Position numbers and translations under genes: made by a program. Source: Nitrospirota bacterium (GTDB lineage Bacteria; Nitrospirota; Thermodesulfovibrionia; Thermodesulfovibrionales; Magnetobacteriaceae). Taken from it: a DNA stretch of 32,844 bases. The notes under the pieces were generated by a model, which saw nothing but the letters and a program-made list of their open reading frames with translations, ran no database searches and was not told the origin of the DNA. Below are positions 17,057 through 25,819 of the stretch, piece after piece (the stretch's first letter is position 1; each line of letters opens with the position of its first letter). The stretch is taken from the NCBI GenBank assembly GCA_015233045.1, contig JADFYL010000015.1:1-32844 (forward strand), read 5' to 3'.

Positions 17057-18475
17057 ATGCCAAATAAGATACTTATAATAGATGATGATGTGGAAATCTG
17101 TAAAACCCTTACGGGTATTTTTCAGGAGAAGGGGTTTTTCGAGACAGCCACAGCGGGCAGTGCCAGAGATGGGCTGGCCCTTATGAGGCAGGGCCGCTAT
17201 GACGCCGTCGTGATTGACATAATACTTCCCGATATGGGCGGCACGTCGTTATTGAAAGAACTCCGAAAGATTAATCCATGCGTTGTCTGTATCATAATTA
17301 CCGGACATGCGGACTTTAACAATGTCTATGAGGCAATTAAGGCTGGCGCTGACGGTTTTTTCACTAAACCGTTTCCTGTTGAGGAGGTTCTGCGGAGGAT
17401 ACACGACTCTCTCCATCAGAAATGTCTCCAGAAGCAGCTTATAGAATCGGAAGACAGGTATCGAAACCTTGTTCAGAAGTCCTCTGAGGGCATATGTAAT
17501 CTTGACATGGATGGGAAAATCGTGTTTATTAACCCCGCGTGCCTGAGTATGTTGGAGAAAGATGAGCAGGAGCTTTCCGGCGTGAAATATGTCGATGTAG
17601 TAAATCCAAAAGACCTGGCACAGGTGGAGGATGCCGTTGAATGCGCGAAAAAAGGCGTTAATGTATCCCTTCAATATGAGATATCCACTTTTTCCACAAA
17701 CAAGTGGGTCGAAAGCACCATAACCCCTATCAGCAATGACACAGGTGCGGCAGTGTCGAGCATTCTCATAATATCAAGGGACATCACAGGGCGAATCAAC
17801 CTGGAGGCACAGCTTCAGGCCACGATAAATGAAAAGGAAACTCTTTTACGCGAAATCCACCACAGGGTAAAAAACAACATGCAGGTGATAATCAGCCTGC
17901 TTAAGCTGCAGTCCGCTTACCTGAAAGACAGTTGCAACAAGGAGATGTTTAAAGACTGTGAAAATCGCATCAAGGCCATGGCAATCGTCCACGAACGCCT
18001 CTACAGGACAAGTGACATGACGACCATTAATTTTAAATACTACGTAAAACAGGTTGCGAACGAGATGATGTCCTCATATCTATGCGGCAACCGGAGCATT
18101 ACTTTAAAAATAACCGGCGAAGACTTTATTCTGGGTATAGACACGGCGGTCCCTTGTGGCCTCATCATAAACGAGCTGCTGTCAAACGCGATAAAACACG
18201 CCTTTACCAACATGTCGGCTGGCGTTATTAAAATAATCTTCAAGTCAGTCCGCACTGGTGAGTACGAGGTTACGGTAAAAGACAACGGAGTTGGCATGAC
18301 CGGGGACCTTGACCTTGGAGCGTCAAATACACTCGGCCTGACGCTGGTACATATGCTGGTTGAGACCCAATTGAAAGGAAAATTCTACTACAAAGTAGAC
18401 GGCGGCACGGAGTTTCATTTTACATTCACAGAAATAAGACACAAAAGACTCGACCATGAACATAAACTATCCTGA
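17057..18475 (+). CDS. Hybrid response regulator / HisKA_2 sensor histidine kinase
   Basis: A soluble 472-residue signalling protein. The N-terminal receiver domain has the acidic pocket IIDDD at 7-11, phospho-acceptor Asp54, and Lys104 in FFTKPF. A PAS domain spans about 130-245 (SEDRYRNLVQKSSEGI). It ends in a HisKA_2/HATPase module with ETLLREIHHRVKNNMQ (His268/His269), N-box INELLSNAIKHAF and G-box VKDNGVGM. No membrane helix is present, so it senses cytoplasmic signals and receives phosphate from another kinase. Its output partner is not in the window. The TGA is immediately followed by the ATG of the msbA-like gene. Confidence 0.92.
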   Translation: MPNKILIIDDDVEICKTLTGIFQEKGFFETATAGSARDGLALMRQGRYDAVVIDIILPDMGGTSLLKELRKINPCVVCIIITGHADFNNVYEAIKAGADGFFTKPFPVEEVLRRIHDSLHQKCLQKQLIESEDRYRNLVQKSSEGICNLDMDGKIVFINPACLSMLEKDEQELSGVKYVDVVNPKDLAQVEDAVECAKKGVNVSLQYEISTFSTNKWVESTITPISNDTGAAVSSILIISRDITGRINLEAQLQATINEKETLLREIHHRVKNNMQVIISLLKLQSAYLKDSCNKEMFKDCENRIKAMAIVHERLYRTSDMTTINFKYYVKQVANEMMSSYLCGNRSITLKITGEDFILGIDTAVPCGLIINELLSNAIKHAFTNMSAGVIKIIFKSVRTGEYEVTVKDNGVGMTGDLDLGASNTLGLTLVHMLVETQLKGKFYYKVDGGTEFHFTFTEIRHKRLDHEHKLS

Positions 18476-20212
18476 ATGAATACGGCACAAAAAATCATAG
18501 CGACCACGAGGCCGTACTGGGGGCAGTCATTTACCGCACTGGCCTTTGGGCTGATGGGGTCGGCCGTTATGGGGGCAATCGCGTGGCTTGTAAAACCTGC
18601 CCTTGACCTCGTTTTTGTAGATAAGAAGATGCAGTACATGATATGGATACCAATAGGGGTCGTCGTGTTGTTTACTGTGAAGGGGTTGTTGCACTTTGGC
18701 CAGCAGTATCTGATGAAACAGGCCGGCCTTTCGCTTATCAGGGATACGCAAAACAAGCTGCACAATCATATTCTGCACATGCCGGCGGGATATTTCGACA
18801 AAGAGGCGTCGGGGATTTTAATGTCGAGGGTTATAAACGACGTAAAGATGATTAGTGCGCTGTTTGACGAGGTACTCAGGGCGTGTATAATTGAGATTCC
18901 AAAGATAGTGATTCTTATGGGGATAGCCTTCTACAGGAAGTGGGACATGACTGCCGCGTGTCTTTTGATTGTCCCCGTGTTTGCCTATAGCGCCAGGAAA
19001 CTTGGTAAAAAGGTAAAGCAGCGAAGCCACGAGGCACAAAAAAACGTTTCCTACCTGACCCACAGACTTGGCGAATCCATCACCGGAATCAAGGTAATAA
19101 AGGTATTCAACCGCGAGGGACTGAGAAACGAGAAGTTCACCGGGGAAAATAAGAACGTTTACAGGGAAAACGTACGGGCTATAAGATTCAAGGAGATAAA
19201 TAAGCTGGTAATAGACTGCCTGACGGGGCTTGCCATAGGTTTTGTGCTGATATATGGGGGAAGACAGGTTGTCACGGGTATTGTTACACCGGGGGATTTT
19301 GCCTCAATACTGACGGCCATCTATCTGGTGTTTAGTCCGATTAAGCAGGTGGGAGAGTCCTATACAACCCTTCAGGGGGTTTTGGCCGCGATGGAGCGAA
19401 TTGAGCACGTATTGAATACAAAAATAGAGGAAACTGGTTCGATTAAGATAAAGGAATTCAAGGACGGGATAAGTTTTGAAAATGTCTGGTTTGAGTTTGC
19501 CAAAGACACGCAAATGGTGTTACAGGACATAAGTCTGCACGTACGGGCGGGGGAGGTCATTGCGATAGTTGGCCCGAGCGGGGCGGGCAAGACGACGATA
19601 GCGCATCTCCTGCCGCGTTTTTACACACCGACGAAGGGGCGCATAGCCATTGACGGCGTGGATATACGGGAAATGGACATACACTGCCTGCGCGCCCTGA
19701 TAGGGATAGTAAGCCAGGACATCATCTTGTTTAATGATTCGGTAAGGGAGAACATCGCCTTTGGCAATCTCGACGCCTCAGTAGGGGGAATAAAGAGGGC
19801 TGCCGATATGGCCTTTGCAAGTGAGTTCATAGAGAAGATGCCGCAGGGGTATGACACTATTTTGGGTGAACGCGGCATGACGCTCTCCGGTGGGCAGAGG
19901 CAGCGCATAGCCATAGCGAGGGCGATACTGAAAAATCCGCCCATAATGATACTGGATGAGGCCACATCGTCGCTGGATTCGGTATCTGAAGCTCTGGTAC
20001 AAAAGGCCCTTGAGGGCCTGATGAAAGATCGCACTACAATAGTAATTGCCCACAGGCTTTCAACGATAAAAAACGCGGACAGAATTGTAGTCCTCAAAGA
20101 CGGCAGAATTACAGACGTCGGTACTCACGAGGAGCTGCTCACAAAAAACGAGACTTATCGCAGCCTGTATCACACGTTTGCCATGACAGAAGACGGCGAT
20201 AAACAAGGATAG
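18476..20212 (+). CDS. msbA: MsbA-like lipid A / lipid exporter ABC protein
   Basis: A half-size ABC exporter, 578 residues. Six membrane helices (about 17-310) are followed by a nucleotide-binding domain with Walker A GPSGAGKTT (about 365), Q-loop VSQDIILF, signature LSGGQRQRI (about 470), Walker B IMILDEATSSLD and H-loop IAHRLST. All catalytic residues are present. In double-membraned bacteria this type flips lipid A-core. A general multidrug or lipid exporter is the alternative, since nothing else of the LPS pathway is adjacent. Its ATG abuts the kinase TGA, so the two are translated together. Confidence 0.88.
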   Translation: MNTAQKIIATTRPYWGQSFTALAFGLMGSAVMGAIAWLVKPALDLVFVDKKMQYMIWIPIGVVVLFTVKGLLHFGQQYLMKQAGLSLIRDTQNKLHNHILHMPAGYFDKEASGILMSRVINDVKMISALFDEVLRACIIEIPKIVILMGIAFYRKWDMTAACLLIVPVFAYSARKLGKKVKQRSHEAQKNVSYLTHRLGESITGIKVIKVFNREGLRNEKFTGENKNVYRENVRAIRFKEINKLVIDCLTGLAIGFVLIYGGRQVVTGIVTPGDFASILTAIYLVFSPIKQVGESYTTLQGVLAAMERIEHVLNTKIEETGSIKIKEFKDGISFENVWFEFAKDTQMVLQDISLHVRAGEVIAIVGPSGAGKTTIAHLLPRFYTPTKGRIAIDGVDIREMDIHCLRALIGIVSQDIILFNDSVRENIAFGNLDASVGGIKRAADMAFASEFIEKMPQGYDTILGERGMTLSGGQRQRIAIARAILKNPPIMILDEATSSLDSVSEALVQKALEGLMKDRTTIVIAHRLSTIKNADRIVVLKDGRITDVGTHEELLTKNETYRSLYHTFAMTEDGDKQG

Positions 20213-20227
20213 CCTTTAATTACGAGG

Positions 20228-20280
20228 TCAAGGAGGGTTACCCTCCTTGAGGGAGTTTGAGGGCAGCGCCCTCATTATTT
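20228..20280 (+). terminator. Tandem-hairpin terminator after msbA
   Basis: Two adjacent hairpins. The first has perfect 10-bp arms (TCAAGGAGGG, loop TTA, 20228-20250). The second has 6-bp arms (GAGGGC, loop AGC, 20259-20273) and is followed by ATTATTTT. Position 16 nt after the msbA stop fits intrinsic termination. The first hairpin resembles in form the dispersed GGGGGATAATCCCCC element. Confidence 0.65.
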
Positions 20281-20294
20281 TAAGAAACACCTTA

Positions 20295-21014
20295 TCATAT
20301 TTGCCCGTCTTCTTTTACTTCAAACAAAAGAGGCAAATCACATTCTTTGATACGAAGTCCAGTGCCATGGTTTCTAACATTGCTGGTTTCTTTCAGGTGC
20401 ATTCTTATATCAATGCAAACAATAGAATCTTTAAGTGCCTTTATAAAACTCTGTGCGGTTGGTTCTATCAACAAACAGGCCTCGTTAAAGTGGAACTCCT
20501 CAATATTTTTTTCAGCGACTCTGGAGTCAGCGATAACAAACAGCACCTTACCCAATTTGCTTATCAGTTTGCTTACCAAAACATAAATATCCCAAGAGGC
20601 AATTACATCATTCCTATCATGTATCAAATTTAATCGGTGATTATCTCTGTCAACTTTAATTGATAAACCTTGCGAGTTTTGTGTCTTTGATCACACGGTA
20701 CAATATAGGGACTTCCTTACGTTTTCATCAATATAGCCATAACTTTCAATGACCTCTTTTTGTGGCAATTGCCACACAGCCCTATTAAACGTGAACAACG
20801 TTATTAACGATGACGAACTTCTCCTTGATGCCTTTAATTCAACCCTGCCGCCTATGTCCGGCACTGAAATATTTGTTTCACCTAAGCCCAGCATAGTCTC
20901 CAGCGTGTAACCTATGCCCGTAGGGCCGCGCCTTAATGAGGAGATATAACCTTGGTCTTTTAGGCTTTTCAATCTTTTTATTATTTCTATGTATGTCATC
21001 CATTCCTCTGGCAA
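20295..21014 (-). pseudogene. MvaI/BcnI-family restriction endonuclease with in-frame stop
   Basis: A single minus-strand frame of 239 sense-length codons (the size of BcnI/MvaI), interrupted only by TGA at codon 108 (20693-20691). Before it: LKDQGYISSLRRGPTGIGYTLETMLGL and the PD-(D/E)XK residues Asp53, Glu59 and Lys61 (DIGGRVELKA), ending RKSLYCTV. After it, in the same frame: SKTQNSQGLSI, ASWDIYVLVSKLISKLGKVLFV and the family's C-terminal catalytic-type His at about codon 216 (NHGTGLRI). The stop removes that His, so activity is probably lost. The gene overlaps the methyltransferase end by 19 nt. A read error or stop readthrough cannot be excluded. Confidence 0.8.
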
Positions 21015-22234
21015 ACCACGATATATTCGTATTTCATTGTATGGGCTTTTTCTCCGGTTATATTTGTCGGTGAGTTCTTAGAAGGCATCCTTTTATTGCC
21101 AATTAGACGTACTCGTGTCTCTATATGAGTGCACCCGATTGATTCCAGCATCTCAACGCATATAACATCAGTTGGAAGCTGTGTGCCTTTTACAGTCCTG
21201 TTGCCAACCACAAACACTATATGTCCGCCTATTTTTATCTTTGAAATAATCTTTTTCAAACACTGAAACATATCATAATAAAATGAAAAAACGTGCATTG
21301 ATCTCTTTAAATCCTGCCTTGAAACAATACTTAGAATCATGTACAGAGTAGGAGAAGGAACTTCGCCGTTTATAGTAATGGGTTTGCAGCCTAACGACCT
21401 CTTGTCTGAATCATATGGAAGGTTTAGCCATTGAAGCGACAATCTTGAAAACTGTCCATAGGCAACGGTAGTTTGAGAATCGCCATAAGGCGGGGAGGTA
21501 ATCAAAAGTGAAATACTGTTATCTTCTATCTGTATATCCCCAGTGAGGGTATTTACCAGTTGAATATTAGGGTTATAGATAATCTTGTTTAATTTATAAT
21601 AATCATCAAGAGACTTTATATTTTTAAATGAATTAATTGTAAATAATTTGAGAGTATCGAGCTGACAGGGTTTTATGCGCCTGACTAATTTAAACTCATT
21701 AGGTTTTGTTTGAGATACCGCCCTGATAGTTTCAGATAAAGTTATTTTAAAAAATCTCTGTATGTTCTCATCGTCTATCGAATCTATTGATGTTATTATT
21801 TTAGAAAGAGACATTATCCTTTCTTGTGTAAACCAAAAATTAATATTGGGAAATGCAGGTGGATTTGGAATAACATCATAATACTGTCTATTAATAATTT
21901 CAAGGGTATTCAATAGAATATCTTTTGCTATGGGGGTAGTTCTAACCTTAGCGATTAAAACTGCCAACGGATTAATATCGAAACCTATAAATTTACGCCC
22001 CATCACACAAGATTCTACCGCCGACACGCCCGACCCCATGAATGGGTCTAAGACATAATCTCCAACAGCACAGTAGCGTTCAATTAATTGCCTCACTAAA
22101 CGAGAATGAAACATAGCAGGATACGCATGGATTGAATTTACGCCCTCTCCCGCTCTGATACCGCCAAAATCCAACGAATAATCCCTAACAAACTTACCGC
22201 CGGTAAGATCGTATTGCTCAGTGGCACAGTTCAT
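20996..22234 (-). CDS. DNA methyltransferase of the restriction-modification pair (probably N4-cytosine)
   Basis: A 412-residue AdoMet-dependent DNA amino-methyltransferase. AdoMet motif I is DPFMGSG (63-69), preceded by HSRLVRQLIERY and followed by FIGFDINPLA. The catalytic motif IV is TSPPYGDS (246-253); SPPY is typical of N4-cytosine enzymes, as in the MvaI/BcnI family. The stretch between them (about 100-240) may hold the target recognition region. The closing block is HIVFVVGNRTVKG. The frame looks intact. Its base composition is visibly more A+T-rich than its neighbours, suggesting horizontal gain. It lies 30 bp after proS on the same strand. The target sequence is unknown. Confidence 0.87.
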   Translation of the reverse strand: MNCATEQYDLTGGKFVRDYSLDFGGIRAGEGVNSIHAYPAMFHSRLVRQLIERYCAVGDYVLDPFMGSGVSAVESCVMGRKFIGFDINPLAVLIAKVRTTPIAKDILLNTLEIINRQYYDVIPNPPAFPNINFWFTQERIMSLSKIITSIDSIDDENIQRFFKITLSETIRAVSQTKPNEFKLVRRIKPCQLDTLKLFTINSFKNIKSLDDYYKLNKIIYNPNIQLVNTLTGDIQIEDNSISLLITSPPYGDSQTTVAYGQFSRLSLQWLNLPYDSDKRSLGCKPITINGEVPSPTLYMILSIVSRQDLKRSMHVFSFYYDMFQCLKKIISKIKIGGHIVFVVGNRTVKGTQLPTDVICVEMLESIGCTHIETRVRLIGNKRMPSKNSPTNITGEKAHTMKYEYIVVCQRNG

Positions 22235-22264
22235 ATAAAGATTCCCATAGCCTTTATAATAATT

Positions 22265-23974
22265 TCACATTACAGCCGTCAATCTGCTGATATTTTCAGC
22301 GGCGTTGTCCGGCGGCACTTTAACCGTCTCTTTCGTCCGCCTGTTTTTTATCTCGACGAGGCCGTCTTTGAGGTTTTTCGCCCCTATGATTATCTGATAC
22401 GGGATGCCTGTCAAATCAGCGTCTTTAAATTTTATCCCCGGGCGGGTGTCCCTATCGTCTATCAAAAAGTCTATCCCCTTTGACTTCAGGGCGGCACAGA
22501 TCAAATCAGCTGTTTTTACTGTCTCCTCGTCGCTGATGTTTAACGGCAGTATCAGCACCGTAAACGGGGCTATGGACACTGGCCAGATGATGCCGTTTTC
22601 GTCGTTGTTCTGCTCAATCGCCGCCGCCGCCACCCTTGCCGGCCCTATGCCATAGCTCCCCATTATTATTGGGACTTCAATCCCGTCCTTGTTCAGATAT
22701 ACGGCGTTAAGCGGCACGGAGTATTTTGTTCCCAGTTTAAATATATTGCCTATCTCGATTACCTTTCGGATTTTCAACGGCGCGCCGCAAATCACGCACC
22801 TTTCGTCTTCTTTTATCACGCGGATGTCGTGCCACTCCGCCTGAAAATGGACATCAGGATTTATGCCCTTAATGTGGTAGTCCCTTTTATTAGCGCCACT
22901 TACGTAGAGGCCTTTTTTAAGCGTTGTTGAGGCGATTATGCGGATTCCTTTATTTATCATATTCACGGGGCCAATGAAGCCGGCTTCAACGCCGAGAATC
23001 TCAACGATTTCCTCTTTGCGTGCCGGTCTGTACTGTCGGCCTATTGCGCGCTGGGTCTTCAACTCGTGCAGCTCCTCGTCTCCGCGTAAAAGGGCAAGCA
23101 CTGCAATATCTTTTTCGCCATCCTTTGCAATGAGAAGCAGGCTCTTGATAAAACTGTGAGACGGTAGTTTGAGAAACTCGGAGACCTCATTGACAGTCCT
23201 CATCTGTGGCGTGTGTACCTCTTCAAAGGGCATATCAACAGGGGGATGCTCAGGTGGTACGCTGACGGCAAGCTCCACGTTTGCCGCGTAACCGCACCTG
23301 CCGCACAGGGCAATCTCGTCCTCACCGGCGTCGCTTGGGGCCATGAACTCGTGCGCCGTAGTGCCGCCCATCATGCCGGGGTCAGACTCTACCTGATAAA
23401 ATAGTAAGCCGCAGCGGGCAAATATCCTGTGATAGGCCGCCGCATGCAGCTTATAGCTCTCATTCAGCCCGGCCTCATCGGCGTCGAAGCTGTAACTATC
23501 TTTCATTATGAATTCCCGCGTGCGCAGTATGCCGCTTTTGGGGCGGGCCTCGTCGCGCAGTTTCGTCTGAATCTGATACCACATCTGGGGCAAATCCCGA
23601 TATGAGCGAAGCTCCTTGGCCGCAAGCCATGTCATTATCTCCTCGTGCGTCATGGCAAGGCACATATCGCGGTCTGTCCTGTCTTTAAGGCGAAACATCT
23701 CATCGCCGATAGCATCCCATCTGCCGGTCTTCTGCCACACCTCGGCCGGGTGCAGCACGGGCATGGACAGCTCCTGCGCCCCGATTCTGCTCATCTCCTG
23801 CCGGATTATCGTGTTTATCTTTTCCATTACCCGCACAAACAAGGGCAACGATATATACAGCCCCGCGGCAAGCTGCCTGATGTACCCGCCGCGAATCATC
23901 AGTATATGGCTAATGGCCTCAGCCTCGGAGGGGGTTTCCTTGAGTGTCGGGATTAGTAGCTTTGAATATCGCAT
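22265..23974 (-). CDS. proS: Prolyl-tRNA synthetase
   Basis: Class II aminoacyl-tRNA synthetase, bacterial type with an inserted editing domain, 569 residues (family normal about 570). The N-terminal core has LPLFVRVMEKINTIIRQEM. Motif 2 is QIQTKLRDEARPKSGILRTREFIMKDSYSF. The insertion domain (about 225-405) is followed by motif 3 IMGSYGIGPARVAAAAIEQ and an anticodon-binding C-terminus (DRDTRPGIKFKDADLTGIPYQIIIG). ATG at 23974 is preceded by AGGAG at good spacing. It is flanked by the small secreted protein upstream and the R-M pair downstream, all on the minus strand. Confidence 0.96.
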   Translation of the reverse strand: MRYSKLLIPTLKETPSEAEAISHILMIRGGYIRQLAAGLYISLPLFVRVMEKINTIIRQEMSRIGAQELSMPVLHPAEVWQKTGRWDAIGDEMFRLKDRTDRDMCLAMTHEEIMTWLAAKELRSYRDLPQMWYQIQTKLRDEARPKSGILRTREFIMKDSYSFDADEAGLNESYKLHAAAYHRIFARCGLLFYQVESDPGMMGGTTAHEFMAPSDAGEDEIALCGRCGYAANVELAVSVPPEHPPVDMPFEEVHTPQMRTVNEVSEFLKLPSHSFIKSLLLIAKDGEKDIAVLALLRGDEELHELKTQRAIGRQYRPARKEEIVEILGVEAGFIGPVNMINKGIRIIASTTLKKGLYVSGANKRDYHIKGINPDVHFQAEWHDIRVIKEDERCVICGAPLKIRKVIEIGNIFKLGTKYSVPLNAVYLNKDGIEVPIIMGSYGIGPARVAAAAIEQNNDENGIIWPVSIAPFTVLILPLNISDEETVKTADLICAALKSKGIDFLIDDRDTRPGIKFKDADLTGIPYQIIIGAKNLKDGLVEIKNRRTKETVKVPPDNAAENISRLTAVM

Positions 23975-23992
23975 TGCGCTCTCCTTACAATG

Positions 23993-24316
23993 TTATTTAC
24001 AGTACTGCTCTCTGAAGGAATGAATAGAAAGAGGCTCGCCCTTTTCTACAGCGTCAAGACAGCCATCCTCGCAAATATCGGCAACCGCGCCAGAGATTTG
24101 CTCTTCCTTTGGGGTTGTCGCCTTGTCAAGAAAATGCTGCCATAGTTCATCGGCGAGGGCCTTGCACTTTATTTTGGCTATTGCCTTCCCTTGTTTGAAG
24201 CAGCCGCCGTATATGTCATAAAGGTCGTGGCAACTGTCCGTCTCATAGGCGGCGAAACAATTCGCGGCGGCCAGAAGCACTATTATGAACGCCATCAACA
24301 GTTTTCCCGACATCAT
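23993..24316 (-). CDS. Small Cys-containing secreted protein, function unknown
   Basis: 107 residues with a clear signal peptide (hydrophobic run MAFIIVLLAAANCFA, cleavage likely after about residue 22). The mature part holds six Cys (29, 39, 51, 82, 86, 106), enough for three disulfides, in a helical, charged sequence ending FREQYCK. The pattern C-x9-C-x11-C...C-x3-C-x19-C resembles no family I can name. There is no lipobox. GGAGGAGG stands directly before the ATG pair (24316 or 24313). It lies 18 bp upstream of proS and is divergent from psd, so it may share a transcript with proS. Confidence 0.68.
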   Translation of the reverse strand: MMSGKLLMAFIIVLLAAANCFAAYETDSCHDLYDIYGGCFKQGKAIAKIKCKALADELWQHFLDKATTPKEEQISGAVADICEDGCLDAVEKGEPLSIHSFREQYCK

Positions 24317-24416
24317 TTCCTCCTCCTAATATATTAGCGGTCTGGCATTTAATGACAGCTATATAATATAATATGCGGAGTGGAAATTGTTCAAATAAAA
24401 TACAACAAGGAAAATT

Positions 24417-25073
24417 ATGGTTAAATTTGCTCCTGAAGGGCGGCCGTTCATACTTGGGGCAGTCGCCGCCACCGTTGCTGTATTCATTACCCTGAAGAAC
24501 TGGATTACGGCTATACCGTTTTTTATTACCCTCTTTATGTTGTACTTTTTCAGGGACCCGGAGCGAGTAACACCCACCGACGACGGTGCCGTTATCTCAC
24601 CGGCTGATGGGAAGATTCTCCTTGTCATTGAGGTGAAAGAAGAGGAGTTTCTAAAGAGGGACGTGAGGAAGATAAGCATATTCATGTCGCCGTTAAACGT
24701 ACACGTCAACCGCGCCCCCTGTGATGGCGAGGTTATGAGCGTAAAGCACACGCCGGGGAGCTTTAAGAAGGCCTTTCTGGATGAGGCGTCGCTCAAAAAC
24801 GACAACATCGCTGTGGTAATGAAGACAAAAAAAGGAGACATCCTGCTCAGACAGGTGGCAGGCTCAATAGCCAGGCGCGCCGTGTGCAGGGTAAGGCCAG
24901 GCGATACGCTCAAACAAGGTCAGCGCTACGGCATCATAAAGTTCAGCTCAAGGGTGGACATTTATCTGCCGCTCACTGCCAGGGTGGTTGTAAAGCAGGG
25001 GGATAAGGTGCTTGCAGGCGTGACCGTAATCGCCCGATGGGACGGAGTCAGCTCAGAAGGGGAAGGTGTGTAA
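24417..25073 (+). CDS. psd: Phosphatidylserine decarboxylase proenzyme (short form)
   Basis: Makes phosphatidylethanolamine from phosphatidylserine using a pyruvoyl group formed by self-cleavage. The 218 residues are the normal size for the short bacterial type. There are two N-terminal membrane helices (about 10-45), then FFRDPERVTP, SPADGKI, FMSPLNVHVNRAP and the self-cleavage site Gly149-Ser150 in RQVAGSIARR, with FSSRVDIYLP at the C-terminus. AAGGAAA lies upstream of the ATG. The stop overlaps the pssA start (TAATG). Confidence 0.93.
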   Translation: MVKFAPEGRPFILGAVAATVAVFITLKNWITAIPFFITLFMLYFFRDPERVTPTDDGAVISPADGKILLVIEVKEEEFLKRDVRKISIFMSPLNVHVNRAPCDGEVMSVKHTPGSFKKAFLDEASLKNDNIAVVMKTKKGDILLRQVAGSIARRAVCRVRPGDTLKQGQRYGIIKFSSRVDIYLPLTARVVVKQGDKVLAGVTVIARWDGVSSEGEGV

Positions 25074-25819
25074 TGAAGCGCGGGGTTTATATATTGCCCA
25101 ATGCCCTGACCCTTTGCGGGATGTTTTTTGGTTTCTACTCCATAATCTCATCGCTGAAGGGGGAGTTTGTCTATGCCGGCTGGGCTATAATGATAGCGAA
25201 TATATTTGACGGCCTTGACGGCTGGACGGCAAGGATTACCAACAGCACGTCGAGATTCGGCATAGAGCTGGATTCCCTCTCTGACCTTGTTGCCTTTGGA
25301 GTGGCCCCGGCGGTGATGGTCTTTAGCTGGGCTTTGGCGCCTTTTGGGCGAATTGGCTGGGCAGCGGCGTTTCTATATGCAAGCTGCGGTGCGCTGCGTC
25401 TTGCAAGGTATAATGTTCAGATGGTCTCCACAGAGAGTAAGCATTTCACTGGTATGCCTATACCCGCGGCGGCGACGATTTTAGCCACGTATGTGATTTT
25501 TTACCATACAATGTGGGGTAGTCCGCCCGGCAAGAGTGTCTTCGTATTGATTTTGACAGTGGTGCTTGCCGTGTTCATGATAAGTACGCTCAGGTTTCAC
25601 GGTGCAAAGGAGCTGAATTTAAAGACAAGAAAACCGTTTATTTTCCTTGTCCTTCTCATAATACTGCTGTCGGTTATCCTGATGCATCCGCCGATTGCCC
25701 TCTTTGCGCTTGCAATTTTGTATTTACTGGCGGGAATAGTGGAAAATTCTTATTTGCTTTACACGAGGAAGACAAGACCGGGCAGAAACACCACGGGGGT
25801 GCACAGTGAGGGTAATTAA
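25073..25819 (+). CDS. pssA: CDP-diacylglycerol-serine O-phosphatidyltransferase
   Basis: Makes phosphatidylserine, the substrate of the neighbouring decarboxylase. The 248-residue membrane protein has about eight helices and the complete CDP-alcohol phosphatidyltransferase motif: Asp46, Asp49-Gly50, Ala53-Arg54, Gly63, Asp67 and Asp71. ATG at 25073 overlaps the psd TAA and has GGGGAAGG before it; an upstream in-frame start at 25037 would lie inside psd and is less likely. The 3' end overlaps leuA by 14 nt. Confidence 0.94.
   Translation: MKRGVYILPNALTLCGMFFGFYSIISSLKGEFVYAGWAIMIANIFDGLDGWTARITNSTSRFGIELDSLSDLVAFGVAPAVMVFSWALAPFGRIGWAAAFLYASCGALRLARYNVQMVSTESKHFTGMPIPAAATILATYVIFYHTMWGSPPGKSVFVLILTVVLAVFMISTLRFHGAKELNLKTRKPFIFLVLLIILLSVILMHPPIALFALAILYLLAGIVENSYLLYTRKTRPGRNTTGVHSEGN

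Noticed and set aside
20628-20690. Endonuclease as two separate subunits
   Set aside because: The 21 codons after the TGA still match the family in the same frame, and the second half has no ATG or ribosome-binding site of its own near its beginning; a nonsense mutation is simpler.
24360-24372. TATAAT-like repeats before psd as a promoter
   Set aside because: No acceptable -35 hexamer at 16-18 bp; the -10-like matches come from A+T-rich low complexity.
24359-24913. Minus-strand frame of 184 codons
   Set aside because: Entirely antisense to psd, which has all catalytic motifs on the plus strand.
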